A stretch of 56,338 nt of DNA, from NCBI GenBank assembly GCA_017964485.1, contig JAGCRW010000039.1:65365-121702 (forward strand). Direction: 5' to 3'. The position numbers were made by a program, and so were the translations under genes. Each line of letters opens with the position of its first letter. The stretch's first letter is position 1. The notes beneath the pieces are model-generated. The model saw only the letters and a program-made list of their open reading frames with translations, searched no databases and was not told the DNA's origin. Positions 16,829 to 26,896 of this stretch are shown here, piece by piece. This stretch comes from Muribaculaceae bacterium. GTDB taxonomy: Bacteria > Bacteroidota > Bacteroidia > Bacteroidales > Muribaculaceae.

Positions 16829-17878
16829 TTAGTTAAGAGAAATTTGCTTGGTCTCGGTATCTTTTCCCATCTTGCCACTCTCATCAAACACGCGGAAGGT
16901 AGGATAAAGGATGTAGTTGCGGGTGAAGTTTACCGAGTAGTTCTTGTCGCTGCTGTTGTAAATCCAGTCCTTGAAAGGAATCTGGTTAATGAGGTCTTTC
17001 CAGAATGGCATATACTGCTTGCGCACCGAGGTGATGCGGCCACCAGTATCGTCGCTGTAGCGACTGAACACCCAGGAACTTGACTCATAGACATCATAAA
17101 CATTGACGCCTGCTGGTGCCTGGTCGGGGGAAGTTATCTCGTGCTCTGTCTTCACGCCAGCCTCATCAACAGTGATATAGTAGTAATGATCTACCACATC
17201 GGGATTTACATACCACAACTTGCTCTTCTCACTCGCTTCAGTGTCGAAAGGTATTGAGAAACCATATTTTGCGTTGAGTTCCTCAAACTGCTCGGCAGTG
17301 AAGTCGTAGTTGATGTAAATGTTGCGCAAGTCGTTATAATATACGCTGTCGCGTGTCAAGTATTCCACCACATGGTCAACAAACTCCTGCTGGAAGGTGG
17401 CGGGATAATACATGTTGAAACGAGTCTCGTCAAACTCCTCGGGGTCAACCCAGGTAACGGGAGCCAATGTTGACGACACCTGGAAGGAATCAACAAGCAC
17501 ATACTCGTGTCCGTCCCACTCTGCCTTGTCGTGAGAGTAGGTGGCGAGAAGCACGCTATTGCGCACAGTATCGGTAGAATTCACCGTTTTGGTGTAGGAC
17601 AGCGATGTAGTGAGTCGGCAGGTTGCAGCCGCCGAAGTGGTGCGTGTCACCAATCCCCACACCTCGCAGTGGTCAATATTGTGGTCGCTGCTGGTGTAAT
17701 ATTTTGCCTTGAAGTTGACATATCCACCAGCCTTTGCCACGTCGCTGAGTTCCCATGACACCGTTGGCACCACTTGACCAATATCCATATTGTCGGCAAA
17801 TGGGTCATTGACGGCACAGGCAGTAGTCAGAGTCACCAAGAGTGCCAGAGAACCTAATATATTAAAAATCTTCATCAT
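16829..17878 (-). CDS. SusE-position lipoprotein of unknown family
   Basis: 349 residues from the MMKIFNILGS start (17878; 17875 also possible). The lipobox LTTAC makes it a lipoprotein. The remainder is beta-rich (PTVSWELSDVAKAGGYVNFKA near the N-terminus) with no named domain I can place. Charged and aromatic content is high and there are no membrane helices after the signal. It lies 44 bp after the susD-like gene and 16 bp before the PKD lipoprotein, so it is co-transcribed with them. Probably an accessory ligand-binding lipoprotein, inferred from operon position only. Confidence 0.8.
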   Translation of the reverse strand: MMKIFNILGSLALLVTLTTACAVNDPFADNMDIGQVVPTVSWELSDVAKAGGYVNFKAKYYTSSDHNIDHCEVWGLVTRTTSAAATCRLTTSLSYTKTVNSTDTVRNSVLLATYSHDKAEWDGHEYVLVDSFQVSSTLAPVTWVDPEEFDETRFNMYYPATFQQEFVDHVVEYLTRDSVYYNDLRNIYINYDFTAEQFEELNAKYGFSIPFDTEASEKSKLWYVNPDVVDHYYYITVDEAGVKTEHEITSPDQAPAGVNVYDVYESSSWVFSRYSDDTGGRITSVRKQYMPFWKDLINQIPFKDWIYNSSDKNYSVNFTRNYILYPTFRVFDESGKMGKDTETKQISLN

Positions 17879-17922
17879 AATTCTTGAATTTATAATTGAT
17901 TCATTACATTTCTTGGTGTTGA

Positions 17923-19845
17923 TTACTCGCCAGTGAGCGAAGTCACCTCGCCATAGGCATGCGACCAAATCATGGGCTCTTGCAACCATTTATAGTTCTT
18001 GTAGGCACCCAGTCGCTGCAGCTCCGAGCGGTTGTATTTCTCCTCGGTCTCGGGGTCGTAGTTCAGGCGTTGAATCCAGGTGTTCTCCTTCTCGGCCTCG
18101 GTTAAACCGTCAACCCAATAAGGCGCATACAAGTTATAAGGACGGCGCAAGTTTGGATAGATAATCTCGTTGGCGTCGCCAATACCATAGTTGTTGCGCT
18201 TGTTGCTGTAGTGGTAGCGACGCATGTCGGTCCACATCTCGGGTTGATATACCATAGCCACATATTTCTGAATCATCAGGTCGCTAAGTGTATATTCCGA
18301 TGGATTGAAGAACCAGTGCTTGTTGCCGCGGTCGGTTACCTTGGGCACACGCAGTGTGGCCTTGCCTGAACTGCTATAGGTATTATACTCCTCATTATTC
18401 AGGAATGAATTGAGCTGTCCGTTCCAATACTGAGCCTGAGTGTAACCTGGCACTCCGCTCACGTTAGCACCGCCTGGATACTTATTGTCGGTACTCTCGT
18501 TGTAGTTGGGGTTAGGATACTTCTGCAAGAAGAACTCAAGGTGACGCTCAATGTTGTGCTCGGTAGCTTCTTTGGCAAGAGCACAGGCTCCAACCTTGTC
18601 ACCCAGCCAATACATTGCCTCGGCCTTAATGAAGTAGAGTTCCTCCATAGTGAAGATGGGGTTGTAACCTGTAGGATCACCAGCATAGGCACCCATATAA
18701 AGGTTAGGATAGTTGGCAATCTTATAGCTAGTGCTCATACCTATATTGCTGTCAAGGCAGCGCATCTTAACCTCTGAGCCTGTTGTGTTGCTTGAAGAAA
18801 CTGGTCCAGAACGAGGTATCATCAACAGTACACAGCGTGGGTCGTTGGCATAACCGCAATGGTATTGTGCCACACCACCGTTGAACTTACCCATTTGGGC
18901 TTCGTTGTCGGGAGAGCTGAGTCCTAGCACATCAACCATGAAATACTTGCTTGGGATGGCACCATCGAGCAGGTTGGAACGCGACTCCCAGCTGTTAATA
19001 ACAGGCTTGGAGAGGCTCCACACGCAGTTCTGAGTGCCTGTACCACCATCGAAATTGTAACGAGGCTCGTTGCCAAACCACTCGCCGTAGAGCAGGTCGC
19101 CCTTGCGCCACTGGTTAATAGCGGCATCGGCGGCAGCGATAATCTTCTGGCACATGGCGGGGCTGCGGTCCACATTAGGAATGTTGCGCAGCAGCAGGCG
19201 TGCCTTGATGGCATAGACGAGACCTTTCCACTTCTCGAGGTCGCCGGCATAGACACGGTCTTGTGCCGCATCAATCACCAGATTGTGCTCGTTTTGTGTG
19301 TAAGCAGGATCCTCGTAGAGTTTTATCAACTCTTCGGCCTCTTCAAACATCCACTTATAAATACTCTGCTGAGTGTCGTAAGTAGGAGCATTAGTCAGGT
19401 AGGCCTGAGAGCGTGGCATATCGCCAAATGCATCGGTTGTCAACTGGGTTGACATCAGCTTAATGGTACGAGCAATAAGCTCATAATTTGGCGAGTTAAT
19501 ATCCTGAGAGTACTCTATCAAGTTCTTGGCATTGACGCCAATGTCGTAGAAGTGGCGACGCCACTGTGGGTGACGGTTCATGGTGAGCATCTCCCACTCG
19601 CACTTGTAGGAGTAGGCACCGACCGAGCTCTTGCCACCAGTTGTTAGGAACTGCGAGAAGTAGTTGTAATACTCAGCGTGGTCATAATTGATTTGCTGAG
19701 CATAGAACACCACCACAGGCAAAGCAACTTGCACATTAATCGAGTGAGCCTTATCGGGGTTCACATTATCTTCAAGAATATCTTCGCAACTCACACTGAT
19801 AAAGCATGCGAGAAGCAGAGTAGCAAATATCTTTACTGTTTTCAT
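17923..19845 (-). CDS. SusD/RagB-like outer-membrane lipoprotein
   Basis: 640 residues from the MKTVKIFATL start; an ATG three codons earlier (19854) is also possible. The lipobox is FISVSC. The mature start EDILEDNVNPDKA and the helical TPR-like pattern with YYNYFSQFL and ARTIKLMSTQLTTDAFGDMP fit the SusD-like family (SusD_2/SusD-like_2 type). The C-terminal third has IFTMEELYFIKAEAMYWLG and DLMIQKYVAMVYQPEMWTDM, the usual SusD signatures. SusD proteins cap the SusC channel and bind the incoming ligand at the surface. The gene starts 24 bp after the SusC stop, the canonical order. Confidence 0.93.
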   Translation of the reverse strand: MKTVKIFATLLLACFISVSCEDILEDNVNPDKAHSINVQVALPVVVFYAQQINYDHAEYYNYFSQFLTTGGKSSVGAYSYKCEWEMLTMNRHPQWRRHFYDIGVNAKNLIEYSQDINSPNYELIARTIKLMSTQLTTDAFGDMPRSQAYLTNAPTYDTQQSIYKWMFEEAEELIKLYEDPAYTQNEHNLVIDAAQDRVYAGDLEKWKGLVYAIKARLLLRNIPNVDRSPAMCQKIIAAADAAINQWRKGDLLYGEWFGNEPRYNFDGGTGTQNCVWSLSKPVINSWESRSNLLDGAIPSKYFMVDVLGLSSPDNEAQMGKFNGGVAQYHCGYANDPRCVLLMIPRSGPVSSSNTTGSEVKMRCLDSNIGMSTSYKIANYPNLYMGAYAGDPTGYNPIFTMEELYFIKAEAMYWLGDKVGACALAKEATEHNIERHLEFFLQKYPNPNYNESTDNKYPGGANVSGVPGYTQAQYWNGQLNSFLNNEEYNTYSSSGKATLRVPKVTDRGNKHWFFNPSEYTLSDLMIQKYVAMVYQPEMWTDMRRYHYSNKRNNYGIGDANEIIYPNLRRPYNLYAPYWVDGLTEAEKENTWIQRLNYDPETEEKYNRSELQRLGAYKNYKWLQEPMIWSHAYGEVTSLTGE

Positions 19846-19869
19846 AATATCCATGATTTACAAGTGTGA

Positions 19870-22800
19870 TTAGAATGATGCTTTTAGCGTAAAGTTAAAG
19901 CTTCGCGTAGAGGGCACGTTGTAGTTGTCGATACCCATGCCACCAGTACCACCACTGACACCTGCCATGATAGCAGGATCGTTACCGCTATACTTGGTCA
20001 AGAGGAACAAGTTGCGGCCAGTGCAGTTGAGGCTCAAGTGCTTGAGTGGGCAACCAGGCTTGAGCAGACTAGTGAAGTCATAGCCCAAAGTCACATAACT
20101 CAAGCGAATGTAGGAACCGTCTTCGATAAAGTTAGAAGAAACGGTGCTGTAGTATGTAGCAATGAAATTCTGGTCAAGTATGATTGGGGTGGTGTTGGGA
20201 GAGTATGTTCCGTCACCATTGTCAACCACGCCCTTGAAGATGATTTCACGGTTGCGATACTTGTCGTAGAGGTGATTCATACCGTTGGTAATCAGGCTTC
20301 GGCCTGTGACGTTAGCCACATCGCCACCCTTGCGGCAGTCAAGGAGGAACGATGCCGTGAATCCTTTATAGCGGAAGTTGGAACCGAGACCGAGCAGGAA
20401 GTCGGGCTCACGGTTGCCAATGTAAACACCTTTCTGGGCATCGATGATAGGATAACCCTCGGCATTGCAAATCACATTGCCGTCGGGGTCACGCATATAG
20501 TCCTTACCCGAGAGACCGGTAGAAGAGCCATTCAAGCGGGCAACGGGGAATATGTCGCCATACTGTGTTCCTTGAATCTCTATCACGTCGTCGGGGAGTT
20601 TCTTCACGCGACCACGGTTGAAAGAGTAGTTGAGAGTTGCGGTCCAGTCGATGTCGTGAGTGCGGATGATGTCTTGAGCAAGCGACAGCTCCACACCGTG
20701 GTTCTCGATGGTTCCCTCGTTGCGGGTCTGAAGGATGGTTCCTGACGCTGGTGACACGCGCACGCTCACAATCTGGTTATCGACGGTAGTCGAGTAGTAA
20801 GCGACATCAAGGCGAGTGCGGCTGTTGAAGAAGCGCAGGTCGGCACCAATCTCCCACGAGCTGGTCATCTCAGGATCAAGCACGATAGCGCGAGAAGTGG
20901 TTGGGTCGATACCATAGCCTGGGTCGGGGAAGGTGGTCCAGCGCTTGAAGGTGTTGGTAAACAGATAAGAAGGACTGTCCTTACCAACCTTTGCCCAGTT
21001 TCCACGAATCTTACCATAGCTGAACCAGCTGTTGGTCATGTGGAAGAGCTCACTGAAAATCACACCACCGGTAACTGATGGATAGAAGTAACTGCGAGTC
21101 TTGTTCTGCTTAAAGCGAGAAGAGCCGTCATGACGCCAGGTTCCAGAAATCTGTGCGATGCCCTTGTAGTCGAAACGAACCTCGCCAAAGTAGCCATATT
21201 TGTTATAGCTAGAGTGATACAGTGTCATGCCACGCTCGAGATAGGTCTCGGGGTCGATGTTCTGCCAGCTGTAGAAGCCATCGCCATGAGAGTCGGTCAA
21301 GAGGAACTCATAACCGCCAAAACTACCCTCAATGCCCTTATACTTGCGATACTCCATACCATAGAAGATGTTGAAGTTGAAGTCTTCGGCAAAGGTGTGG
21401 GTGTAGTTAGCAAAGAATTGTGCTGTCAACTGCTCGCCACGAGAAGGCTGGAACGAATATTCACCAAGACGCGATTTGCTGGCGGCGAGTGCCGTCTGTA
21501 CCTCCTCGTTGTTGATGTCAACAAAGTCAACCTCATAGAGGCGAGGCACTGTGTAGGCATCATACATTGTGTAGCCCTTATCGTAACCTACCTTGCCGGT
21601 AAACACTAGGTTCTTGATAGGCTCGTAGGCAATTTGGCCATTGAGCATGAAGCGGTTGCTCTCGGTTTTACTCTTATCAAGATAGCGACCGTAGTATGGG
21701 CTCACTGTGGCGCCTATGCGCTCGGTGTCGAGCAGCAGGTCCCAACGGTCGTAACGGCTTGCCCAGTTCACGGTACCATCGGCAGTGACATAATCGGCCA
21801 TATTGAAGTTGCGGCCCCAGTTATAGATGGTCGACATCGAGTTGCCGAAACCACGTGACTGGTTGTCGATAAAGTTCAGCGATAGCTGAATGGTAACCTG
21901 CTCCGATGGTTTGTACATACCCTTCAAGAACGCTGTAATCTGATTTTTGTAGTCCTTGGGTACTACACCTTCGTTACGGGTATAGGCTACTGAAGCATAG
22001 GAATTGAACTTCTCGGTACCTCCCGAAACCGACACGCTGTACTTCTGCAACAGGCCAGTGCCCAAGAATTCGCCCAAGTTGTCATAGAGTGTCTCATTAG
22101 CCTGAAGGTAAGGTCCCCAGCCGCCACCACCGCTATTCTCGCGGTAGAAGCCTTTAGAGCCAGGGGTGAACATGCTCTGGAGCTTGGGAACACGCATACA
22201 GTTGCTGATTTCAACTGTTGCGCTGGCGTCAACCTTGATGGAGCCATCGCGGCTACCGCTCTTGGTGGTAATGAGGATTACACCGTTGGCACCCTCTTGG
22301 CCATAAAGCGCGCTTGCGGCGGCACCCTTGAGGACGCTCATCGTCTCGATGTCGTCGGGGTTGATATCGGCAAGCGTGGAGCCTTTACCGCGAATCGCCA
22401 CACCGTCGACTACCATCAGTGGCTCATTGCTCTGAGAGTTGTTGACCGAGCTAATGGCGCGGATAATAAGTTGGGTTGATGAGTTGGGAGAACCACCACC
22501 TGTAGCCACCTGCAGGCCGGCAACCTTTCCCTGGAGGGAGTTGGCGAAATTGGCCGAGCCACCAGCGGTCACCTGGTCGCTGCTCAGGGACTGAACGGCG
22601 AAGTTCAGTTTCTTCTTCTCCTGAGTCTGACCATAGGCGGTCACCACAACTTCTTGTAGCACTTGGGAATTGTCCTCCATCTCAACGTTGATGACCCGCT
22701 GGCCAGCGACTTTTATTGAGACAGGATTCATTCCCACATAAGAGATCTCGAGGACTTCGCCGTCGTTGACCTCAATAGAGTATTTTCCGTCAATGTCGGT

Positions 22801-22950
22801 GGCTGTGCCGCGAGTGGTACCCTTCACCTGAACCGAGGCGCCGATAACGGTCTCTCCGTCAGACTTCTGAGTGACAACTCCCGTCACAATGCGGGCATAG
22901 CCCGCCATCGCAATGACCGAAAATAACAGTAGGAGTAGCTGTTTTCTCAT
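19870..22950 (-). CDS. SusC/RagA-like TonB-dependent outer-membrane transporter
   Basis: 1026 residues. Signal peptide 1-19 (MRKQLLLLLFSVIAMAGYA), carboxypeptidase-regulatory-like domain about 21-100 (ATDIDGKYSIEV), TonB box region VLQEVVVTAYG near 105, plug domain about 115-230 with the SusC signature (ADINPDDIETMSVLKGAAAS then ALYGQEGANGVILITTK), and a beta-barrel ending in FTLKASF with a terminal Phe. There is no STN domain, so no anti-sigma link is expected. It takes up a ligand delivered by the SusD-like partner, powered by TonB. First gene of the operon; no glycoside hydrolase, hybrid two-component or ECF sigma gene is attached, so the ligand (glycan or peptide) cannot be named. Confidence 0.96.
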   Translation of the reverse strand: MRKQLLLLLFSVIAMAGYARIVTGVVTQKSDGETVIGASVQVKGTTRGTATDIDGKYSIEVNDGEVLEISYVGMNPVSIKVAGQRVINVEMEDNSQVLQEVVVTAYGQTQEKKKLNFAVQSLSSDQVTAGGSANFANSLQGKVAGLQVATGGGSPNSSTQLIIRAISSVNNSQSNEPLMVVDGVAIRGKGSTLADINPDDIETMSVLKGAAASALYGQEGANGVILITTKSGSRDGSIKVDASATVEISNCMRVPKLQSMFTPGSKGFYRENSGGGGWGPYLQANETLYDNLGEFLGTGLLQKYSVSVSGGTEKFNSYASVAYTRNEGVVPKDYKNQITAFLKGMYKPSEQVTIQLSLNFIDNQSRGFGNSMSTIYNWGRNFNMADYVTADGTVNWASRYDRWDLLLDTERIGATVSPYYGRYLDKSKTESNRFMLNGQIAYEPIKNLVFTGKVGYDKGYTMYDAYTVPRLYEVDFVDINNEEVQTALAASKSRLGEYSFQPSRGEQLTAQFFANYTHTFAEDFNFNIFYGMEYRKYKGIEGSFGGYEFLLTDSHGDGFYSWQNIDPETYLERGMTLYHSSYNKYGYFGEVRFDYKGIAQISGTWRHDGSSRFKQNKTRSYFYPSVTGGVIFSELFHMTNSWFSYGKIRGNWAKVGKDSPSYLFTNTFKRWTTFPDPGYGIDPTTSRAIVLDPEMTSSWEIGADLRFFNSRTRLDVAYYSTTVDNQIVSVRVSPASGTILQTRNEGTIENHGVELSLAQDIIRTHDIDWTATLNYSFNRGRVKKLPDDVIEIQGTQYGDIFPVARLNGSSTGLSGKDYMRDPDGNVICNAEGYPIIDAQKGVYIGNREPDFLLGLGSNFRYKGFTASFLLDCRKGGDVANVTGRSLITNGMNHLYDKYRNREIIFKGVVDNGDGTYSPNTTPIILDQNFIATYYSTVSSNFIEDGSYIRLSYVTLGYDFTSLLKPGCPLKHLSLNCTGRNLFLLTKYSGNDPAIMAGVSGGTGGMGIDNYNVPSTRSFNFTLKASF

Positions 22951-23062
22951 AATAATTAATGTTTGTTTATATTTTATGTTTTTGATATTTCAAAAGTGAT
23001 TGATAATCAGCATTGCATGTGATAAGATTTGACACTTTTTGCAACGAGATTATTTCAATTTA

Positions 23063-23070
23063 CAAACTTA
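23063..23070 (-). promoter_or_regulatory. -7 promoter box for the SusC operon
   Basis: Minus-strand TAAGTTTG fits TAnnTTTG and lies 113 bases upstream of the susC-like start, implying a leader of about 100 bases. The -33 element is not obvious. The rest of the 22951-23316 spacer is AT-rich and, apart from the terminator at 23231, shows nothing else I can name. Confidence 0.5.
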
Positions 23071-23230
23071 ATCATTTATTTTGAAAACACATTAATAAAA
23101 AATAAGAAAATTGACATTTTTTTGTTTTTTTAGCATTAACTACTATTTTTTACTATCCTTAACACCGCTGTCTCCAATCAACCAAAATAGAACGAATTAT
23201 TAACGTTTTTAAGTTAAACCCAAAGCAAAC

Positions 23231-23256
23231 AAAAAAGCGCCCAGAGGGCGCCTTCT
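23231..23256 (-). terminator. Terminator after the GHL10-dockerin gene
   Basis: GCGCCC, loop AGA, GGGCGC, followed on the minus strand by TTTTTTG. It lies about 60 bases past the stop at 23317. Confidence 0.85.
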
Positions 23257-23316
23257 TGTGGATTGTTAATTATGAACGTTATAGCTCAACTATGAACTAT
23301 AAACTGTGAACTATTA

Positions 23317-26300
23317 TCAGTTTCCCAGCAGGATATTATATACTGCCATGACATCGGCGCTGGTGATAGTGCCGTCACCGTCGACATCACTGGTAGCGAG
23401 GTAGGTAGTGTCACCGTTGAGCAGGTAGTTATAGAGCACTGTGACGTCGGCCGCGGTGACGGTTCCGTCGCAATTGACGTCGCCAGTGACTGCCATTGCG
23501 AGCGTGACGGTGTATTTTGCGAGTCCGTTGCCGGGCACATACATGTAAAGCAGCATCTCGTTGCTCTTGTTGCCAGGCACTGCGAGGCAAGGAGTGCTCA
23601 TAGTGGTGCTGTTGACCACTCCCATTCCATTCTTGGGCAGAGTCCACAAGATGTTCATGCCTGCGAAGTCATCGCCACCGGGGTTCATTGCCAAGCGGTA
23701 GTTGTGGCCCTCGGGAGTTGCATAGTCACCGCTGGAATATAGCAAGAAACGCTTGCCTGCGAGCTCAAAGACATCGGAGCCGTCACTAGCTGAACCCTGC
23801 TTAAGCAGCGCGTCATTGCCATCAAAACTGTCGATAATAGCTCCAGTCTCCACATTATATTTCGTGGGCTGGATTGCCGCACCGTGCACCAGTGCCTCGG
23901 TAGGGCTTAGCGCCTTGATGCGTGGCGAAGTGCCGAAGTTGGCTGCACTAGGGGGATATAGCGCAGTGACATTTGTAACCGTGGTGTTAATGACGTTGCC
24001 ATTCTGGATTGTCCAGCGTATAATCTCGGTGCTGCGTGATAGAGCGGCAAACACATAGAAGTTGCCCGAAGTCACATCGCCTAGCACGTCGATGTGGTCG
24101 ATGCGACCATTTGACTCGCTAGTTGAGAGTGTGGCGCGAAGGACAACTGCGCCATTTTCGGGATTCACACTATAGATAACCAGCGGCGTGTTGTTAATCT
24201 TTAGCAACATGTTACTGATGAGCAAGTTGCCAGCATCATCAACGAGCACGTTGTTGCAGGGGAAATAATCGCCCTGAACCTCGATCGGGAGATTGATATC
24301 ACGCAGCCACTCACCAGTATTGGCGTTATAAACACGCAGCGAGCAGTCGGCATTAGAAGCGTTACTGCTTCGGTTTGTTATATACACATTGTTGCCAAGT
24401 ACTGTGAAAGAGCGGTTGAATGAGCCGTAATTTTCTTGCTCGAAATTGTTGTAGTTACTCTTTACTGAGCGCAGCCAGTTGTTGGTGACAGACACGCCGT
24501 CGATGGGCAAATAGGTGTCGTTGTCAACGTCAATCTTGAGCACATATCCTGGCTCTGTAGCGCCAGTAGTAATTTCGGTGATGATGAACGAGCGGGTCTC
24601 ACTCACGTTGGGGTCACAACCAGCTGCGGTGGTGGTAACGCGCCAGTAGTAGGTACCCTCGCCAAGTAGCGCAATCACGCATTGGAGAGTGAGGTTTCCG
24701 TTCTCGCTCTGGAGATAGTTGGCAGTCTTGACTATGTTAGTAAACGCCTCGTCGGTTGCCACTTCGAGCTTGTAGGTGTCGGCACCCACGTCGGCAACGA
24801 TGAACTTGAAGTTATCGTCAATTTCGGCGCCGTTCTCGGGATAAATCAGTGTAGCTTGCGGTGCGAGGTCGCGCTGAATGGTCATGAACGATGCCACGTC
24901 GCTGAGCTTGTCAAACTTGCCAGTCTGCATAGTTGTGATGCGCCAATAGTAACGGGTGGCCGAGGCAAATGTGCTCAGATCAAGAGTCACATGATTCTCG
25001 GCAATGCCGTTTTGACTAATCAGCACATTGTTGAAAGCGTTATCACTAGCAACTTCAATCTTGAAAGTGGCGCCATCAACGGCACTCCATGTGAACTCCT
25101 GCGACCATTGTACCTGAGCGTCATCAATGGGTGAAATCAGCGTCACCTGCTCGGCCTCGCCAGCAGGAGCATTGAGATAGGCGGGAGTGTATTCGAAGTT
25201 GTAGCCATCAACACTCGACACGGCAAACCAGTAACCATTAGCATAAGTATTGGCAAGTGTCACCGAGGTGTTATAAGTCACCGCCACGAGGTAGTCGCTC
25301 TTGATGCCTTCAAACTGCTCGCTTGTGATGGTGCTCACATCTACACTGGTGGGGATGGCATAGACAGCATATTTCACGAGCTCGCCATCCACGGCATCCC
25401 ACGACAAGGTGTTGCCGTTCAAGGCAAAATTCTCGGGGGTGTCGAGGTTGTCTTTTGGTTTCCATTCAAGTGCAGGTGGCAGAGCTTTCTTTGGGAAAAT
25501 GGTCTGCACCAAGTAGTTGCCAAGTCCCGTCATGCGCGGACCGTTGATATAGCGCGAGGAGTAGAAGTTCACACCTGGCGCATTGTTCTCGGTATACTGG
25601 CGGCTGAGCTGCACCTGAGCCACAATCTCCTGCCAGCTGGTTGTGGTGTTGCCATCATTGTCCATAAAATAGATGTTCTGACTGGCATAGTGGTGGCGGT
25701 TAAAGTGCTTGGCTATATAGCTCCACCACTGAGTCAATGGACCGAATGGGTTGGTCGAGTGATTTCTCTTCCAGTAGAGCTGGGGCGAGATATAGTCGAT
25801 TGTGCCTTCCTCAAGCCATGCCAGCGGGTCGCTGAAGAGCGAGTTGTACTGCCAGTCACTGCCAGTAGGACAAGGGGTCACGCCATGCTGCGAGGCGCTG
25901 GTGGAGGCTGTTCCTGCCACACCGGCGGGGCCTATCGCGAAGCGCACCTGCGGTTTCACAAGCTGAACCATGTTAAACACGTCGGCAACCATTTGGTTGA
26001 CCTGAGCGCGACGCCAGTTGGCAAAAGTCAACGTAGTGCCGCTGTTGCGCCACAGCTGGTAGTCGGCAGCACTGCTGTTGGTGGGAATACCACTAGGATA
26101 GAAGTAGTCATCGAAGATGATACCGTCAATGTCGTAGTTCTCAATCATCTCACGGCACACATTCACAATGCGCTCACGCGACTCTGGTAAGCCAGGGTTG
26201 AGCACGGTGGTGGTAGTTCCCGAACTATTGGTATAAGTGAGCAGGATGCCCGAATCGCGCAACGCTTGGTCCTGAGGGGTGTTCCACGTGTTTTGGCCAC

Positions 26301-26709
26301 CGTTGGCAAAGCGGTAAGGATTAACCCAAGCATGGCACTCGATGCCGCGCTTGTGACACTCTTCTACGGCAAATGCCAATGGGTCCCAACCTGGGTTGGC
26401 ACCACGAGTGCCTGTCAGGTAGCTCGACCAAGGCTCATAGCTCGACTGATACATAGCGTCGCACATCGAGCGCACCTGGATGCACACGGCATTCATATTA
26501 GTGTTGGCAAAGCCGTCGAGGTAATCTATCAGTGACTGTTTTTGGCGTGCTATAACCGCCGCGCTAGTGCCGCGCTCGCTGGGCCAGTCAATGTTAGAAA
26601 CGGTGGCGAGCCACGCTGCACGCATCTCACGCTTCTGTTCCTCGGCCTTCAAGGCAGGAAACACCAGCGCAAGCATCATAATGAGAATTGTTAGTTTTTT
26701 AGCCATCAT
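23317..26709 (-). CDS. GHL10-type glycosidase with FN3 domains, propeller and C-terminal dockerin
   Basis: 1130 residues, signal peptide 1-22. Residues about 25-375 match the bacterial GHL10 (DUF187, PF02638) family: EMRAAWLATVSNIDWPS, AVCIQVRSMCDAMY, ECHAWVNPYRF, IDGIIFDDYFYP and TIDYISPQLYWKRN. Members are predicted or proven glycan hydrolases with a TIM barrel; the substrate cannot be read here. Then come a fibronectin-III domain (about 395-500) and two more FN3-like domains (about 505-690, each with the phrase FK/YKLEVA). A propeller-like domain (about 710-1060) is homologous to the proteins at 10674 and 12256: it shares VYNANTGEW, ATLS and HIDVLGDVT-type blocks. The last 60 residues are a DVNCDG-type dockerin. 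Monocistronic on present evidence. Confidence 0.9.
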   Translation of the reverse strand: MMAKKLTILIMMLALVFPALKAEEQKREMRAAWLATVSNIDWPSERGTSAAVIARQKQSLIDYLDGFANTNMNAVCIQVRSMCDAMYQSSYEPWSSYLTGTRGANPGWDPLAFAVEECHKRGIECHAWVNPYRFANGGQNTWNTPQDQALRDSGILLTYTNSSGTTTTVLNPGLPESRERIVNVCREMIENYDIDGIIFDDYFYPSGIPTNSSAADYQLWRNSGTTLTFANWRRAQVNQMVADVFNMVQLVKPQVRFAIGPAGVAGTASTSASQHGVTPCPTGSDWQYNSLFSDPLAWLEEGTIDYISPQLYWKRNHSTNPFGPLTQWWSYIAKHFNRHHYASQNIYFMDNDGNTTTSWQEIVAQVQLSRQYTENNAPGVNFYSSRYINGPRMTGLGNYLVQTIFPKKALPPALEWKPKDNLDTPENFALNGNTLSWDAVDGELVKYAVYAIPTSVDVSTITSEQFEGIKSDYLVAVTYNTSVTLANTYANGYWFAVSSVDGYNFEYTPAYLNAPAGEAEQVTLISPIDDAQVQWSQEFTWSAVDGATFKIEVASDNAFNNVLISQNGIAENHVTLDLSTFASATRYYWRITTMQTGKFDKLSDVASFMTIQRDLAPQATLIYPENGAEIDDNFKFIVADVGADTYKLEVATDEAFTNIVKTANYLQSENGNLTLQCVIALLGEGTYYWRVTTTAAGCDPNVSETRSFIITEITTGATEPGYVLKIDVDNDTYLPIDGVSVTNNWLRSVKSNYNNFEQENYGSFNRSFTVLGNNVYITNRSSNASNADCSLRVYNANTGEWLRDINLPIEVQGDYFPCNNVLVDDAGNLLISNMLLKINNTPLVIYSVNPENGAVVLRATLSTSESNGRIDHIDVLGDVTSGNFYVFAALSRSTEIIRWTIQNGNVINTTVTNVTALYPPSAANFGTSPRIKALSPTEALVHGAAIQPTKYNVETGAIIDSFDGNDALLKQGSASDGSDVFELAGKRFLLYSSGDYATPEGHNYRLAMNPGGDDFAGMNILWTLPKNGMGVVNSTTMSTPCLAVPGNKSNEMLLYMYVPGNGLAKYTVTLAMAVTGDVNCDGTVTAADVTVLYNYLLNGDTTYLATSDVDGDGTITSADVMAVYNILLGN

Positions 26710-26745
26710 TTATAGTAGTTAATTGTTTATGTTCTTTTCACCCCA

Positions 26746-26753
26746 CAAAGGTA
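26746..26753 (-). promoter_or_regulatory. -7 promoter box for the GHL10-dockerin gene
   Basis: Minus-strand TACCTTTG fits TAnnTTTG, 37 bases upstream of the start at 26709. No convincing -33. Confidence 0.5.
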
Positions 26754-26829
26754 GAATAATAATTTCAAAAATTATGTCCCCAATCATTAAAAAAGTTTAA
26801 ATATCTCAAAAAACACCTTTAAAGATGAT

Positions 26830-26870
26830 AATTGGACCAACCGCCTAGAATCAAGGCAATCAGTCCAATT
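26830..26870 (-). terminator. Putative terminator after the small basic secreted protein
   Basis: AATTGGAC (26830-26837) pairs with GTCCAATT (26863-26870), with an inner GCCT/AGGC pairing. It lies 27 bases past the stop at 26897. There is no long T run, so the call is moderate. Confidence 0.5.
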
Positions 26871-26896
26871 AGCTTCAATTACTCAAATAAAAGCGA

